Below, in pieces: positions 1 through 9,489 of a DNA stretch of 64,000 nucleotides. The notes beneath the pieces were generated by a model that was given only the letters and a program-made list of their open reading frames with translations, did not search any database and had not been told where the DNA came from. Where the stretch lies: contig CAUYUJ010003642.1 in NCBI GenBank assembly GCA_963575745.1, positions 1 through 64,000 on the forward strand, written 5' to 3'. Source of the DNA: Prorocentrum cordatum. Lineage: Eukaryota; Sar; Dinophyceae; Prorocentrales; Prorocentraceae. The position numbers and the translations under genes are program-made. Within the stretch, counting starts at the first letter, position 1. Each line of letters starts with the position of its first letter.

Positions 1-23
1 CCAAAATTCCAGGAAATCGTACA

Positions 24-301
24 ACATGATGGACCCACGAACCCGGAAAGGGATATAGACATGCGCAGCATGGTCACGTTTTCACGATACCCAACTGGGC
101 GACATCTCACAAAACATCCACGAGACACCCCGCGAAACATCCCACGAGACACCTCGCGAAACATTCCACGAGACACCTCGCGAAACGTTCCACGAGACAC
201 CCCGCGAAACATTCCACGAGACACCCCACGAAACATTCCACGAGACACCCCACGAAACATTCCACGAGACACCCCACGAAACATTCCCCGGGGGTGCGAC
301 T
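24..301 (+). repeat. Composite element copy 1: head and 24-bp tandem repeats
   Basis: A unique head of about 90 bp, starting at ACATGATGGACCC, is followed from about 113 by seven to eight copies of a 24-bp unit built on ACGAGACACCCC and GAAACATTCC. The same head and array recur at 15888 and 21196, so this is the 5' part of a dispersed composite element. The 24-bp period is a multiple of three, so the array stays open and reads as an Arg/Asn/Pro/Asp/Thr octapeptide. I see nothing else suggesting that it is translated. Confidence 0.85.
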
Positions 302-1258
302 GGGTGTGGTCGTGCTGGGGTGTGGTCGTGCTGGGGTGTGGTCGTGCTGGGGGGGTGGTCGTGCTGGGGGGTGGTCGTGCTGGGGGGGTGGTCGTGCTGG
401 GAGGTGGTCGTGATGGGGAGTGGTCGTGCTGGGGCGTGGTCGTGCTGGGGCGTGATCGTGCTGGGGAGTGGTCGTGCTGTGGTGAGGTCGTGCTGGAGTG
501 TGGTCGTGCTGGGGTGTGGTCTTGCTGGGGTGGGGCCGTGCTGGGGTGGGGTCGTGCTGGGGTGGGGTCCTGCTGGGGTGTGGTCGTGCTGGGGTGTGGT
601 CGTGCTGGGGTGGGGTCGTGCTTGGGTGGGGTCGTGCTGGGGTGTGGTCGTTCTGGGGTGTGGTCGTGCTGGGGTGTGGTCGTGCTAGGGTGGGGTCGTG
701 CTGGGGTGGGGTCGTGCTGGGGTGGGGTCGTGCTGGCGTGTGGTCGTGTCGTGCTGTGTGGTCGTGCTGGGGTGTGTCGTGCTGGGTTTGGTGGTCGTGC
801 TGGGGGTGTCGGCTGGGGGGGGTCGTGCTGGGAGTGGTCGTGCTGGGGGGTGGTCGTGCTGGGGCGTGGTCGTGCTGGGGCGTGATCGTGCTGGGGTGTG
901 GTCGTGCTGTGGTGAGGTCGTGCTGGGGTGTGGTCGTGCTGGGGTGTGGTCTTGCTGGAGTGGGGCCGTGCTGGGGTGGGGTCGTGCTGGGGTGGGGTCC
1001 TGCTGGGGTGTGGTCGTGCTGGGGTGTGGTCGTGCTGGTGGGGTCTGGTGCTGGTGTGGGGTCCGTGCTGAGGGTGGTGGTCGTTCTGGGGTGTGATCGT
1101 GCTGGGGTGTGGTCGTGCTAGGGTGGGGTCGTGCTGGGGTGGGGTCGTGCTGGGGTGTGGTCGTGCTGGGGAGTGGTCGTGCTGGGGTGTGGTCGTGCTG
1201 GGGGGTGGTCGTGCTGGGGGGTGGTCGTGCTGGGGGGGTGGTCGTGCTGGGAGGTGGT
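302..1258 (+). repeat. G-rich ~15-16-bp minisatellite, element copy 1
   Basis: About 60 variants of GTGGTCGTGCTGGGG fill this stretch. Unit length varies by one or two bases and point variants (GTGAGG, GTGGGG, GCGTGG) recur in the same order within the array, which indicates higher-order block duplication. The strand bias is extreme: runs of G on plus and almost no A. Long open frames here (Trp/Ser/Cys/Gly/Val-rich) follow from the lack of A and are not genes. Confidence 0.9.
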
Positions 1259-1942
1259 CCTCAGAATTCAGGTCCCCAGGAGAGGACAATCTATAACACA
1301 AAACAAGCGTTTCGCTCGAGACATCCTCGACATTTTCTGAAAAACAAGCGTTTCGCTCGAGACATCCTCAAATTTTAATTCGCGGGCGCTCAAAAACAAG
1401 CGTTTCGCTCGAGACATCCTCAAATTTTAATTCGCGGGCTCGTTATTTATCAGGAAAAATTCGCCGGCCTCCTTCGACCTCGTTATTTATCAGGGAAAAA
1501 ATTCGCCGGCCTCCTTCAAGCAGGCACCGGGGGACAGGTTTACCTACTAAAAGAGAACCCTGGGCTTAAGCCCTTTCCGGGAACAAGCGTTTCGCTCGAG
1601 ACATCCTCAAATTTTAATTCGCGGGCGCTCAAAAACAAGCGTTTCGCTCGAGACATCCTCAAATTTTAATTCGCGGGCTCGTTATTTATCAGGGAAAAAT
1701 TCGCCGGCCTCCTTCGACCTCGTTATTTATCAGGGAAAAAATTCGCCGGCCTCCTTCAAGCAGGCACCGGGGGACAGGGTTTACCCACTAAAAGAGAACC
1801 CTGGGCCAAAGCCCTTTCCGGGAAAAAAATCAGCACTTTACCTCGTTATTTATCGCAAATAAATTCGCCGGCGCTTGACCCGTCAGATCCGGGGGTAAAC
1901 GGCTAAAAGAGAACCCTGGGCCCGCGCCCTTTCCGGGAAAAA
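1259..1942 (+). repeat. Composite element copy 1: tail with nested repeats
   Basis: The tail has a ~50-bp unit built on ACAAGCGTTTCGCTCGAGAC and CATCCTCAAATTTTAATTCG, then units containing CTCGTTATTTATCAGGGAAA and TTCGCCGGCCTCCTTC. It ends in AAAAGAGAACCCT-GGGC-NNNN-GCCC-TTTCCGGG. A block of about 240 bp (about 1345-1581) is tandemly repeated at about 1582-1823, and a third shortened terminus ends near 1942. The GGGC/GCCC hairpin closes each terminus with a different four-base loop. Confidence 0.85.
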
Positions 1943-2700
1943 CCATCTAAAGAGGGAAAGCTCCCTTTTAGAAACCGGCCCCAAAGGAGGAAACCCTCAA
2001 CAGGACGAGCCCCCCTCTTTGAGAGGGAAACTCTCTCTGGAGAGCGGGAAACCCCGCTAGAAACCGCTTCTGAAGAGGACCCCTTCTAGAGAGGAACCGC
2101 CCTCGGCACATCCCAGAACTGTGCCAACATTGTTGGTCAGATGCGTCTTGGACGTTCGCTGCCTCAGGAAGCCCTGAGAGGCCCCACCTCAAGGGGGCCA
2201 ACATAGCCTCCAAAGATGCTCGAATGTGTTGTTCCTGGTCTGATGATAAGGGTGGGGGGTCGCCACCCCAACCGCCGACCCCGAATCGACCCCGTCGCGG
2301 GCGACCACGTGGCGCTGAAGGCGCTCAGACCCCCGTCGCGGCGCGCCGACGTGGCGAGGCTGATCCCCGTCGGCGAGGTACCCAACAACGCTTATTATAT
2401 ACGAAACCTGGAATACCCACAGACAGGTTGCAAGACCCCGGCACGGTGGCGGCACGAAGGCCATTGGATATAAATATGTTTTGGTAAGAGGCGACGGGGA
2501 TATTTTCGCTGGTGGCTAAACACATCATGGTGCATACACGTGATACATCCTCCGAATCCCACCAGCCCTTCAGGGCGTAGGTGGTTTAGGGGGTTTTCTC
2601 TTCCACTCCTCCTTCTTCTCCTTCGGGGAGGGGTTTATCACTCTTCCCTATCAATAACCACCCCCTCCCCCACCCGGCCGGCAGCCAACCTGGGACAATG
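1943..2700. other. Unassigned sequence between repeats
   Basis: There is no convincing gene. Roughly 1943-2130 is a degenerate purine-rich repeat of GAAACC/GAGGGAAAC-like words. About 2220-2470 is more complex and contains short open frames on both strands, none of which I recognise. 2540-2700 is C/T-rich and leads into the pyrimidine tract. Confidence 0.5.
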
Positions 2701-3296
2701 CCACCGCCCCCCGCCATCCCTGTCAAATTAGCCTGGCGAAGGACCCAACCATATGCAGATGTGAGTACCGGAATTGTGAATATCTTCTTCTTCGGTGGCG
2801 CTCCCTCTGGGGCCTCGGGAGGGAAAACCCTTCAATTCCTCCACTACCTCCTCGTCTTCCTCCTTCTCCTTCCCCTCCTCCTCCTCCTCCTCCTCCCCCT
2901 CCACCATCCTTCTCCTTCTCCGCGTCCACATCCTCCCTCTCTTCGTCACCCTGCCAACCTCCCCCGCGTTCCCCGCCCCCTTCTCCCCATCGTCCCCCCT
3001 CCGATTCCCCCGTATTCGCCCTCTTCCAGGGCAGCGCGCCGTCCCCCGTCGTGCCTTTCAGCCCTTTCCTCAGGTACGCAAACAACGACACAAATGTCAA
3101 CATAAACACACCATCGTCCAGGGCAGCACACCATCATCCAGGGCGACACAAACATCAGCATAAGCTCCAGGATGTCCGCCAGGAGTTCCTGGAACGATGC
3201 TTGGATCCAGACAAGGGCTCCCAATTTCGCGCTTCGCGCTCCGCGAAGTGAGAAGCGCGAATATCCGCCGACCCCGTCGGCGTGCGTGAGGGGCCC
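2701..3296 (+). repeat. C/T-rich low-complexity sequence
   Basis: CTCC and CCTTC words dominate 2840-3060. About 3085-3160 contains two near-copies of a CACACCATC-TCCAGGGC phrase. There is no supported gene; the open frames on either strand are compositional. Confidence 0.6.
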
Positions 3297-3592
3297 GTTC
3301 GACTCGTCGTCTTTGTCGTCCACTTTCCTTGCGCTCTTCTTTCCCTCGGCTCGTCGCCGGTCCCCTCCTCGTCGCCGCTCTCCTCCTCTTTCCCAAGGCC
3401 TTCTCCTCCTCAAGCACACCAGCCAAACCGACCTTGAGCAACGTCCGTTCGAATCGTCGTCTCTGTCGTTCCCTTTCCCTGCGCTCTTCTTTCCCTCGGC
3501 TCGTCGCCGCTCCCCTTGTCTTCGCCGCTCTCCTCCTCTTTCCCAAGGCCCCCTCCTCAAGCACACCAGCCAAACCGAACTTGAGCAACGTC
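3297..3592 (+). repeat. Tandem duplication, about 148-bp unit, two copies
   Basis: Two successive copies (about 3297-3445 and 3446-3592) share the words GCGCTCTTCTTTCCCTCGGC, GCTCTCCTCCTCTTTCCCAA and AAGCACACCAGCCAAACCGA in the same order, with small indels. The copies are similar enough to suggest a fairly recent duplication. Confidence 0.8.
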
Positions 3593-3829
3593 GTAATTGG
3601 GTCGAAGGAGAATCCCTTCCCTTTGATCCCTCCCCCGCTGGGGGGGGGGTGTCCTGGGGGGTATAGCGAGGGGGGGTCCCGGGTCAGATGCGACGCCCCC
3701 CCCCGCGGGAGCCCCGGGGCTCAGAAAAGCTCCAAGACTGGCCTAGAGTGCCCCAAGAGGCCCTCAAGACGGTCCAAGAGGGCCTCGAATCGCCGAACGA
3801 TCTGTCCAAGACGCCTTGACGGCCTCCTC
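3593..3829. other. Spacer with CCAAGA-type degenerate repeats
   Basis: No gene is seen. The part from 3715 on carries words such as TCCAAGA and CCCAAGAGG at irregular spacing. The same words recur at 20280-20640 and 26730-27060, pointing to a dispersed degenerate repeat family. Confidence 0.45.
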
Positions 3830-4915
3830 CTCCTCCTCCTCCTCCTCCTCGTCCTCCCCCCCGTCCTCCTCCAAGTCCTCCTCCGCCGCCTCCTCCTCCT
3901 CCGCCTCCGCCTCCGCCTCCGCCTCCTCCTCCTCCTCCTCCTCCGCCTCCGCCTCCTCCTCCTCCTCCTCCTCCTCCTTTTCCTCCTCCTCCTCCTCCTC
4001 CTCCTCCTTTTCCTCCTCCTCCTCCGCCTCCTCCTCCTCCTCCTCCTCCTCCGCCTCCGCCTCCGCCTCCGCCGCCGCCGCCGCCTCCGCCTCCGCCTCC
4101 GCCTCCGCTTCCGCTTCCGCCTCCGCCTCCGCCGTCCGCCCTCCTCCTTCCTCCCTCCTCCCTGTCCCCTCCCCCTTCCCCCCTCCTCCCCCCTCCTCCT
4201 CCCTCCTCCCTCCTCCCTCCTCCCTCCTCCCTCCCCCTCCCCTCCCCCCTCGGCCCTCCTCCCTCTTCCCTCCTCCCTCCTCCCTCCTCCCTCCTCCCTC
4301 CTCCTCCTCCTCCCTCCGCCCTCCTCCCCCTGTTCCCCCTGTTCCCCCTCTTCCCCCTCCTCCCCCTCCTCCCCCTCCTCCCCTCCTCCTCCTCCTCCTC
4401 CTCCTCCTCCTCCTCTTCCTCCTCCGCAGCCTCCGCTGCCTCCGCCTCCGCCGCCTCCGCCTCCGCCTCCGCCTCCGCCTCCGCCTCCGCCTCCGCCTCC
4501 GCCTCCGCCTCCGCCTCCGCCTCCGCCTCCTCCGCCTCCGCCTCCTCCCCTCCTCCTCCTCCTCCTCCTCCTCCTCCTCCTCCTCCTCCTCCTCCTCCTC
4601 CTCCTCCTCTCCTCCTCCTCCTCCTCCTCCTCCTCCTCCTCCTCCTCCGCCTCCTCCTCCTCCTCCTCCTCCTCCTCCTCCTCCGCCTCCGCCTCCGCCT
4701 CCGCCTCCGCCTCCGCCTCCTCCGCCACCGCCTCCTTCTCCTCCGCCTCCTTCGCTTCCGCCTCCGCCTCCGCTTCCGCCTCCGCCTCCGCCTCCGCCTC
4801 CGCCTCCGCGTCCGCCTCCTCCGCCTCCTCCTCCTCCGCCTCCGCCTCCGCCTCGGCCTCCGCCTCCGCCTCCGCTTCCTCCTCCTCCTCCTCCTCCTCC
4901 TCCTCCTCCTCCTCC
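3830..4915 (+). repeat. (CCT)n / (CCTCCG)n pyrimidine tract
   Basis: More than 1 kb of nearly pure CCT, CCTCCG, CCTCCC and CCCCCT repeats on plus, in blocks that change unit type (CCTCCG from about 4080 and 4440, CCTCCC about 4140-4380, CCT about 4555-4680). The complement is a long mirror-like purine tract capable of triplex formation. The very long open frames it creates in several phases are artefacts. Confidence 0.95.
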
Positions 4916-5099
<184 letters not shown>

Positions 5100-5102
5100 C
5101 CG

Positions 5103-5294
5103 CATGGTACCTTGGACCTCGCGCAGATTCAATACCGCCCTGTAAATGTGACCGCTTACGTGGATGATATCACCCAGTCCCAAGTAGGCCATATGAAAGA
5201 AGTCCTGGATACTTTGGCGCCTGCTGCCATCTCGTTGGCGCACCAGCTCGAAGAAGTTGCTTGCACTATCTCTCCCAAGTCTGCTCTTGCTTGA
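5103..5294 (+). pseudogene. Reverse transcriptase fragment (YVDD motif)
   Basis: This open segment reads ...VNVTAYVDDITQ... and then a helix-like stretch ending at a TGA (5292-5294). The Y-V-D-D box preceded by hydrophobic residues is the catalytic palm motif of reverse transcriptases. The V-x-A-Y-V-D-D-I-T context resembles non-LTR elements seen in dinoflagellates. Everything upstream of the palm is missing and replaced by the ATC microsatellite, so at most about 64 residues remain. After the TGA the same frame stays open and Arg-rich to a stop at 5552-5554, which could be more of the same relic. A retroelement remnant is likely; the exact clade is inference. Confidence 0.6.
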
Positions 5295-5554
5295 AGTCAT
5301 GCTGAGCTTGGCCGAGAGCGTGCTGCGCGTTTCAGGGCTACTGCTTTTCCCCATGAAGCCCCAAGCCGCCGGTCGAGATCCGGGGGCCGTGACTACGTCA
5401 GGCAAAGAAGGTCAGCTGTTAAATTGACGCAGCGACGCAGCCAGGCCTCCATGAAGGCCACGAGGGTTGCTTTCCTCACTCGTACCATTGAGAATGCCCG
5501 GCGCCGTGGTCCCACCAGGTTTTGGGGCCCACTCCCGGGCAGATCCAACCGATG

Positions 5555-5922
5555 AGGGGGCCCGCGCGGCCATGTGCAGTGGTAGATGGCCCCCTGGCGC
5601 CTGCACTACCGCGACCCTAGGTCTTGTCAGCTCTGCCAAGGATGACCCCCAATTTAGGCTTCGCTACGAACAGCTGGTGAGTTCCCATGATGTTTGGCAG
5701 GACCTTGCTCGCGCAAAACGCATGGAGGCTGTTCGATGCCAGGACCTTATCGTTGATGAATTTCGCCAGACCAAACATCGATGGCAATGCGTTCGGGGCC
5801 CCAGTGCTGCGACCGCGGCTGTCCTGATGGATTCGAACGTCCTGCCGCATAGTCCTGTGTATAGTTTTTGTTCCCCACATCCAAAGTGGGGTTCTTGTTC
5901 CCCAAATCCCAAGTGGGGTTCT
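5555..5922. other. Complex sequence, no assigned gene
   Basis: The composition is ordinary and short frames are open on both strands, but I recognise no protein. Near 5868-5925 there are tandem copies of a GTTCTTGTTCCCCAAATCC-like 27-bp unit containing AAGTGGGG. The duplicated block begins at about 5923. Confidence 0.4.
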
Positions 5923-6322
5923 TGTTTTCTCTGCACACGCCGCGCAGGATCTCACACACCCCCTTTCCTCTTTCTCTCTCTCTCTCACTCACCATCATCG
6001 CCGTCAACACCACCATCAACCACCATCATCGTCATCACACGCACACACTCATCACCATTACCAGCATCATCACCATCAACCACCATCACCGTCATCACTA
6101 GTCATCATCATCATCCTCATCATCATTGTCACCATCATCACCACTCGATCACCCACTCACTCACTCAATTACTCACTCATCCTCAGTAGGCTTCGGAGGC
6201 AGTGGTCCTCCGACGGTAGGACCGCCGCCACTCTCAACATCATCGTCACCATCTCTATCATAATCTCTCGATCACCCACTCAGTGGCCATCATCATCATC
6301 ATCCACCTCCTCCTCATCATCC

Positions 6323-6358
<36 letters not shown>

Positions 6359-6455
6359 ACATCATCCTGATCCTCATCATCATCCTCATCCTCACCCTCA
6401 TCATCACTCATTCATCACACACTCATCATCATCGTTCGCTCACTCATCATTTCGT
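5923..6455 (+). repeat. CAT-rich block, duplicate 1
   Basis: A degenerate CAT/CAC/CATCC array interrupted by unique phrases such as ATCACCCACTCACTCACTCA and a short GGTCCT/AGGACC hairpin near 6207. The block matches 8272-8799 in order and content, so it is one half of a segmental duplication. Confidence 0.85.
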
Positions 6456-6461
6456 CATCAG

Positions 6462-7450
6462 GCGGGAGCCTCTGAATGAATTGCGGGGAAGTCTCAGCCG
6501 GGAACCCCCTCCATATGGGGCCCGCAGATCATGTTACTAATCCGAACGGGTCATCGGAACCCTGTATCTGTCGTCACTTTTGGGCCTCTCAGGCTTGAAT
6601 ATGCAGGAAGTATCAAGCGGGAGCCTCGTCTGTGAGTGAATCGCGAGGAACTCTCAAGCGGGAGCCCCCCCCGCTTGGGGCCCGCAAATCACGTTATTAA
6701 TCCGAGCGGGTCATCGGAATTCTGTAACTGTCGTCACTTTTGGGTTTCTGATGCTTGAGTATGCCGGAAATATCAAGCGGGAGCATCGTCTGTGAGCGAA
6801 TTGCGAAAAAATCTCAGGCGGGAACCCCCTCCTTATGGGGCTCGCCGATCACGTTACGAACCCGAGCGGGTCATCGGAACCATGTAACTGTCGTCACTGT
6901 TGGGCTCTTGAGGCTTGAATATGAAGGACATCTCGAGCGGGAGCCTCGTCTGGGAGTGAATTGCGAGGAAGTCTCAAGCGGGAGCCCCCTCCCTATGGGG
7001 CCTGCAGATCATGTTACTAATCCGAACGGGTCATCGGAACCCTGTAACTGTCGTTACGTTTGGGCCTCTGAGGCTTGAATATGCAGGAAGTATCAGGCGG
7101 GAGCTTCGTCTGTGAGTGAATTGCGAGGAAGTCTCAGACGGGAGCCCCCTCCCCTATGGGGCCCGCAGATCACGTTACTAATCCGAGCGGGTCATCGGAA
7201 CCTTGTAACTGTCATCACTTTCGGGCTCTTGAGGCCTGAACATGGAGGAAGTATCAGGCGGGGGTCTCGTCTCTGAGTGAATTGCGAGGAAGTCTCAGGC
7301 TGGAGCCCCCTCCTTATGGGGCCCGCCGATCATGTAACTAATCCGAGCGGGTCATCGGAACCCTGTAAATGTCGTCACTTTTGGGCTCTTGAGGCTCGAA
7401 TATGAAAGAAGTCTCGAGCGGGAGCGTCGTTTGCGAGTGAATTGCGAGGA
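6462..7450 (+). repeat. 160-bp satellite array 1 (about 6 units)
   Basis: The phrase GCGGGAGCC with variants recurs at 6462, 6617, 6777, 6937, 7097, 7258 and 7418, giving a period of 160 bp after a shorter first unit. Each unit also holds a CCCCCTCC...ATGGGG box, CGGGTCATCGGAACC and CTGTCGTCAC. The array runs into a helicase 3' end at about 7450. Confidence 0.95.
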
Positions 7451-7454
7451 AGTC

Positions 7455-7803
7455 ACGCGGCAAAGCAGCGGGGGCGCACACTGTGCGCCGCTCGGGGTTC
7501 ACCCTGACGCAGGGCCAGACGCTGCGCAGGGGCGTCACCATCGAGTGCGCCAGGGATGAAGACGCTGGCCGCACGGGCATGTCGGACGAGATGTGGTGGC
7601 TGCACCTCTACGTCATGTTCTCCCGCGCCACGCGCATGCGGAACATGCTGATCCTGCGGCCGCCCGCGCGAGAGTTCCTGGAACGCGGGCCGCCGGCGTC
7701 ACTGCGGAAGGCGCCCCAGGAGTTCGACAAGAGAGCGGTGGATTCGAGGGCTGAAGCGGAGCAGCTCGCGGCAGAGCTGGGTTTCGTGTTGCCGCCCGCC
7801 TGA
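7455..7803 (+). pseudogene. PIF1-like helicase, C-terminal remnant
   Basis: This is a near copy of the last 350 bp of the helicase at 9490-12818. It contains GQTLRRGVTI and LYVMFSRATRMRNMLIL, which match the motif V and motif VI regions of SF1B helicases, and stops at the same place. Relative to the long copy it lacks about 45 bp between GACGCA and GGGCCAG, consistent with deletion at a short shared word. No ATPase motifs I-III are present, so it cannot be a working helicase. The satellite array abuts it directly. Confidence 0.85.
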
Positions 7804-8028
7804 GCGCCGCGGCGCGCACCTAGAGACCCGCGGGGTTGTCCCAACGGCTGGTTCCCGCGCCCCTGCGGCCTGCGAGGTTGCCCCAACGGCCTGGCCCGAA
7901 AGGTTGTCCCGACGGCTTCGCGATCTACCCGTCGGCAAACGCGCGTGTGCTGGCCGACGCGGCGACGGCGCCGAGGAAAATCGAGTTGCTTGCCACGACC
8001 AGGGGGAACGGGAGGTGCACATGGAAAA
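7804..8028 (+). repeat. Helicase 3' flank, duplicate 1, with hairpin
   Basis: This matches 12819-13040 almost base for base. It contains three imperfect GGTTG-CCC-AACGG repeats and a hairpin, TTGTCCCGACGG (7904-7915) against CCGTCGGCAA (7929-7938). Shared sequence ends near 8028, which marks the 3' limit of the duplicated unit. Confidence 0.8.
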
Positions 8029-8271
8029 GAAGCAGGAGGATGAGGAGGGAAGGGGCATGGGGGAGGGCGACGACGAGGAGGAGGTGGCGCGAGAGGAAGA
8101 GGAGGAGGAGGAGGATGATGAAGAGGAGGAGGAGGAGAAGTAGGAAGAGAGGAATAGAATGACGAAGAGAGGGCAGTGCAGAGGGCGAGAGGAGAGGGTG
8201 TCCGCCAGGGGGAGGAGGAAAGGGCAAAGGGTAAACTAAACAGATTATCATGTGGGGTCATACCGTCGGAA
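8029..8271 (+). repeat. Purine-rich (GAGGA)n spacer
   Basis: GAGGAGGA-type sequence at 8030-8150, then unassigned sequence up to the start of the second duplicate. A Glu-rich open frame here is compositional. Confidence 0.6.
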
Positions 8272-8799
8272 TAATTTTCTCCGCGCGCGCCGCGCAGGAT
8301 CTCACACACCCCCTTTCTTCTCTTTCTCTTTCTATCACTCACCATCATCGCCATCATCACAATCAACCACCGTCATCGTCATCACACGCACACACTCATC
8401 ATCATTACCATCATCATCACCATCAACCACCATCACCGTAATCACTAGTCATCATCATCATCCTCATCATCATCGTCACCATCATCACCATTCGATCACC
8501 CACTCACTCACTCAATTACTCACTCATCATCAGTAGGTTTCGGAGGCAGTGGTCCTCCGACGGTAGGACCGCCGCCACTCTCAACATCATCGTCACCATC
8601 TCCATCATAATCTCTCGATCACCCACTCGGTGGCCATCGTCATCATCATCAGCATCACCATCCTTTTCCTCATCCTCATCATCATCAACATCAGCATCAT
8701 CATCCTCATCTTCATCCTCATCATCATCGCCATCATCATCATCACTCATTCATCACACACTCATCATCATCATTCGCTCACTCATCATTTCGTCATCAG
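8272..8799 (+). repeat. CAT-rich block, duplicate 2
   Basis: This copy matches 5923-6455, starting at CGCGCAGGATCTCACACACC. CAT/CATCC arrays have expanded and contracted independently in the two copies, while the unique phrases are retained. Confidence 0.85.
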
Positions 8800-9487
8800 G
8801 CGGGAGCCTCTGAGTGAATTGCGAGGAAGTTTCAGGCGGGAACCCCTTCCCTATGGGGCCCGCAGATCATGTAACTAATCCGAGCGGGTCATCGGAACCT
8901 TGTAACTGTCGTCGCTTTTGGGCCTCTGAGGCTTGAATATGCAGTAAATATCAGGCGGGAGCCTCGTCTGTGAGTGCATTACGAGGAAGTCTCAGACGGG
9001 AGCCCCCTCCTTATGGGGACCGCAGAACATGTTACTAATCCGAGCGGGTCATCGGAACCTTGTAACTGTCGTCACGGTTGGGCTCTTGAGGCCTGAATAT
9101 GGAAGAAGTATCAGGCGGGAGCCTCGTCTGTGAGTGAATTGCGAGGAAGTCTCAGGCTGGAACCCTCTCCTTACGGAGCCCGCCGATCATGTTACTAATC
9201 CGAGCGGGTCATCGGAACCCTGTAACTGTCGTTACTTTTGGGCTCTTGAGGCTTGAATACGAAGGAAGTCTCAAGCGGGAGCCTCGTCTGTGAGTAAATT
9301 GCGAAGAAGTCTCAGGCGGGAGCCCCCTCCCTTTGGGGCCCGCAGATCCTCTTATTAATCCGAACGGGTCATCGGAACCCTGTAACTGTCGTCACGGTTG
9401 GGCCTCTGAGGCTTGAATATGCAGGAAGTATCAGGCGGGAGCCTCCTCTGTGAGCGAATTGCGAGGAAGTCTCAAGCGGGGGCCCCC
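8800..9487 (+). repeat. 160-bp satellite array 2 (about 4 units)
   Basis: GCGGGAGCC recurs at 8800, 8955, 9115, 9275 and 9435. The first interval is 155 bp in both arrays, then 160, so array 2 is a contracted or ancestral version of array 1. It ends at about 9487, immediately before helicase coding sequence. Confidence 0.95.
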
Positions 9488-9489
9488 TT

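Noticed and set aside
113-301. 24-bp direct repeats resembling a CRISPR array.
   Set aside because: Units are contiguous with no spacers, vary in sequence, and no cas-like gene is present.
302-1258. Long overlapping plus frames rich in Trp, Ser, Cys, Gly and Val (also at 16134-17028 and 21471-22386).
   Set aside because: All frames are open because the minisatellite contains almost no A; units vary by one or two bases, so no frame is conserved.
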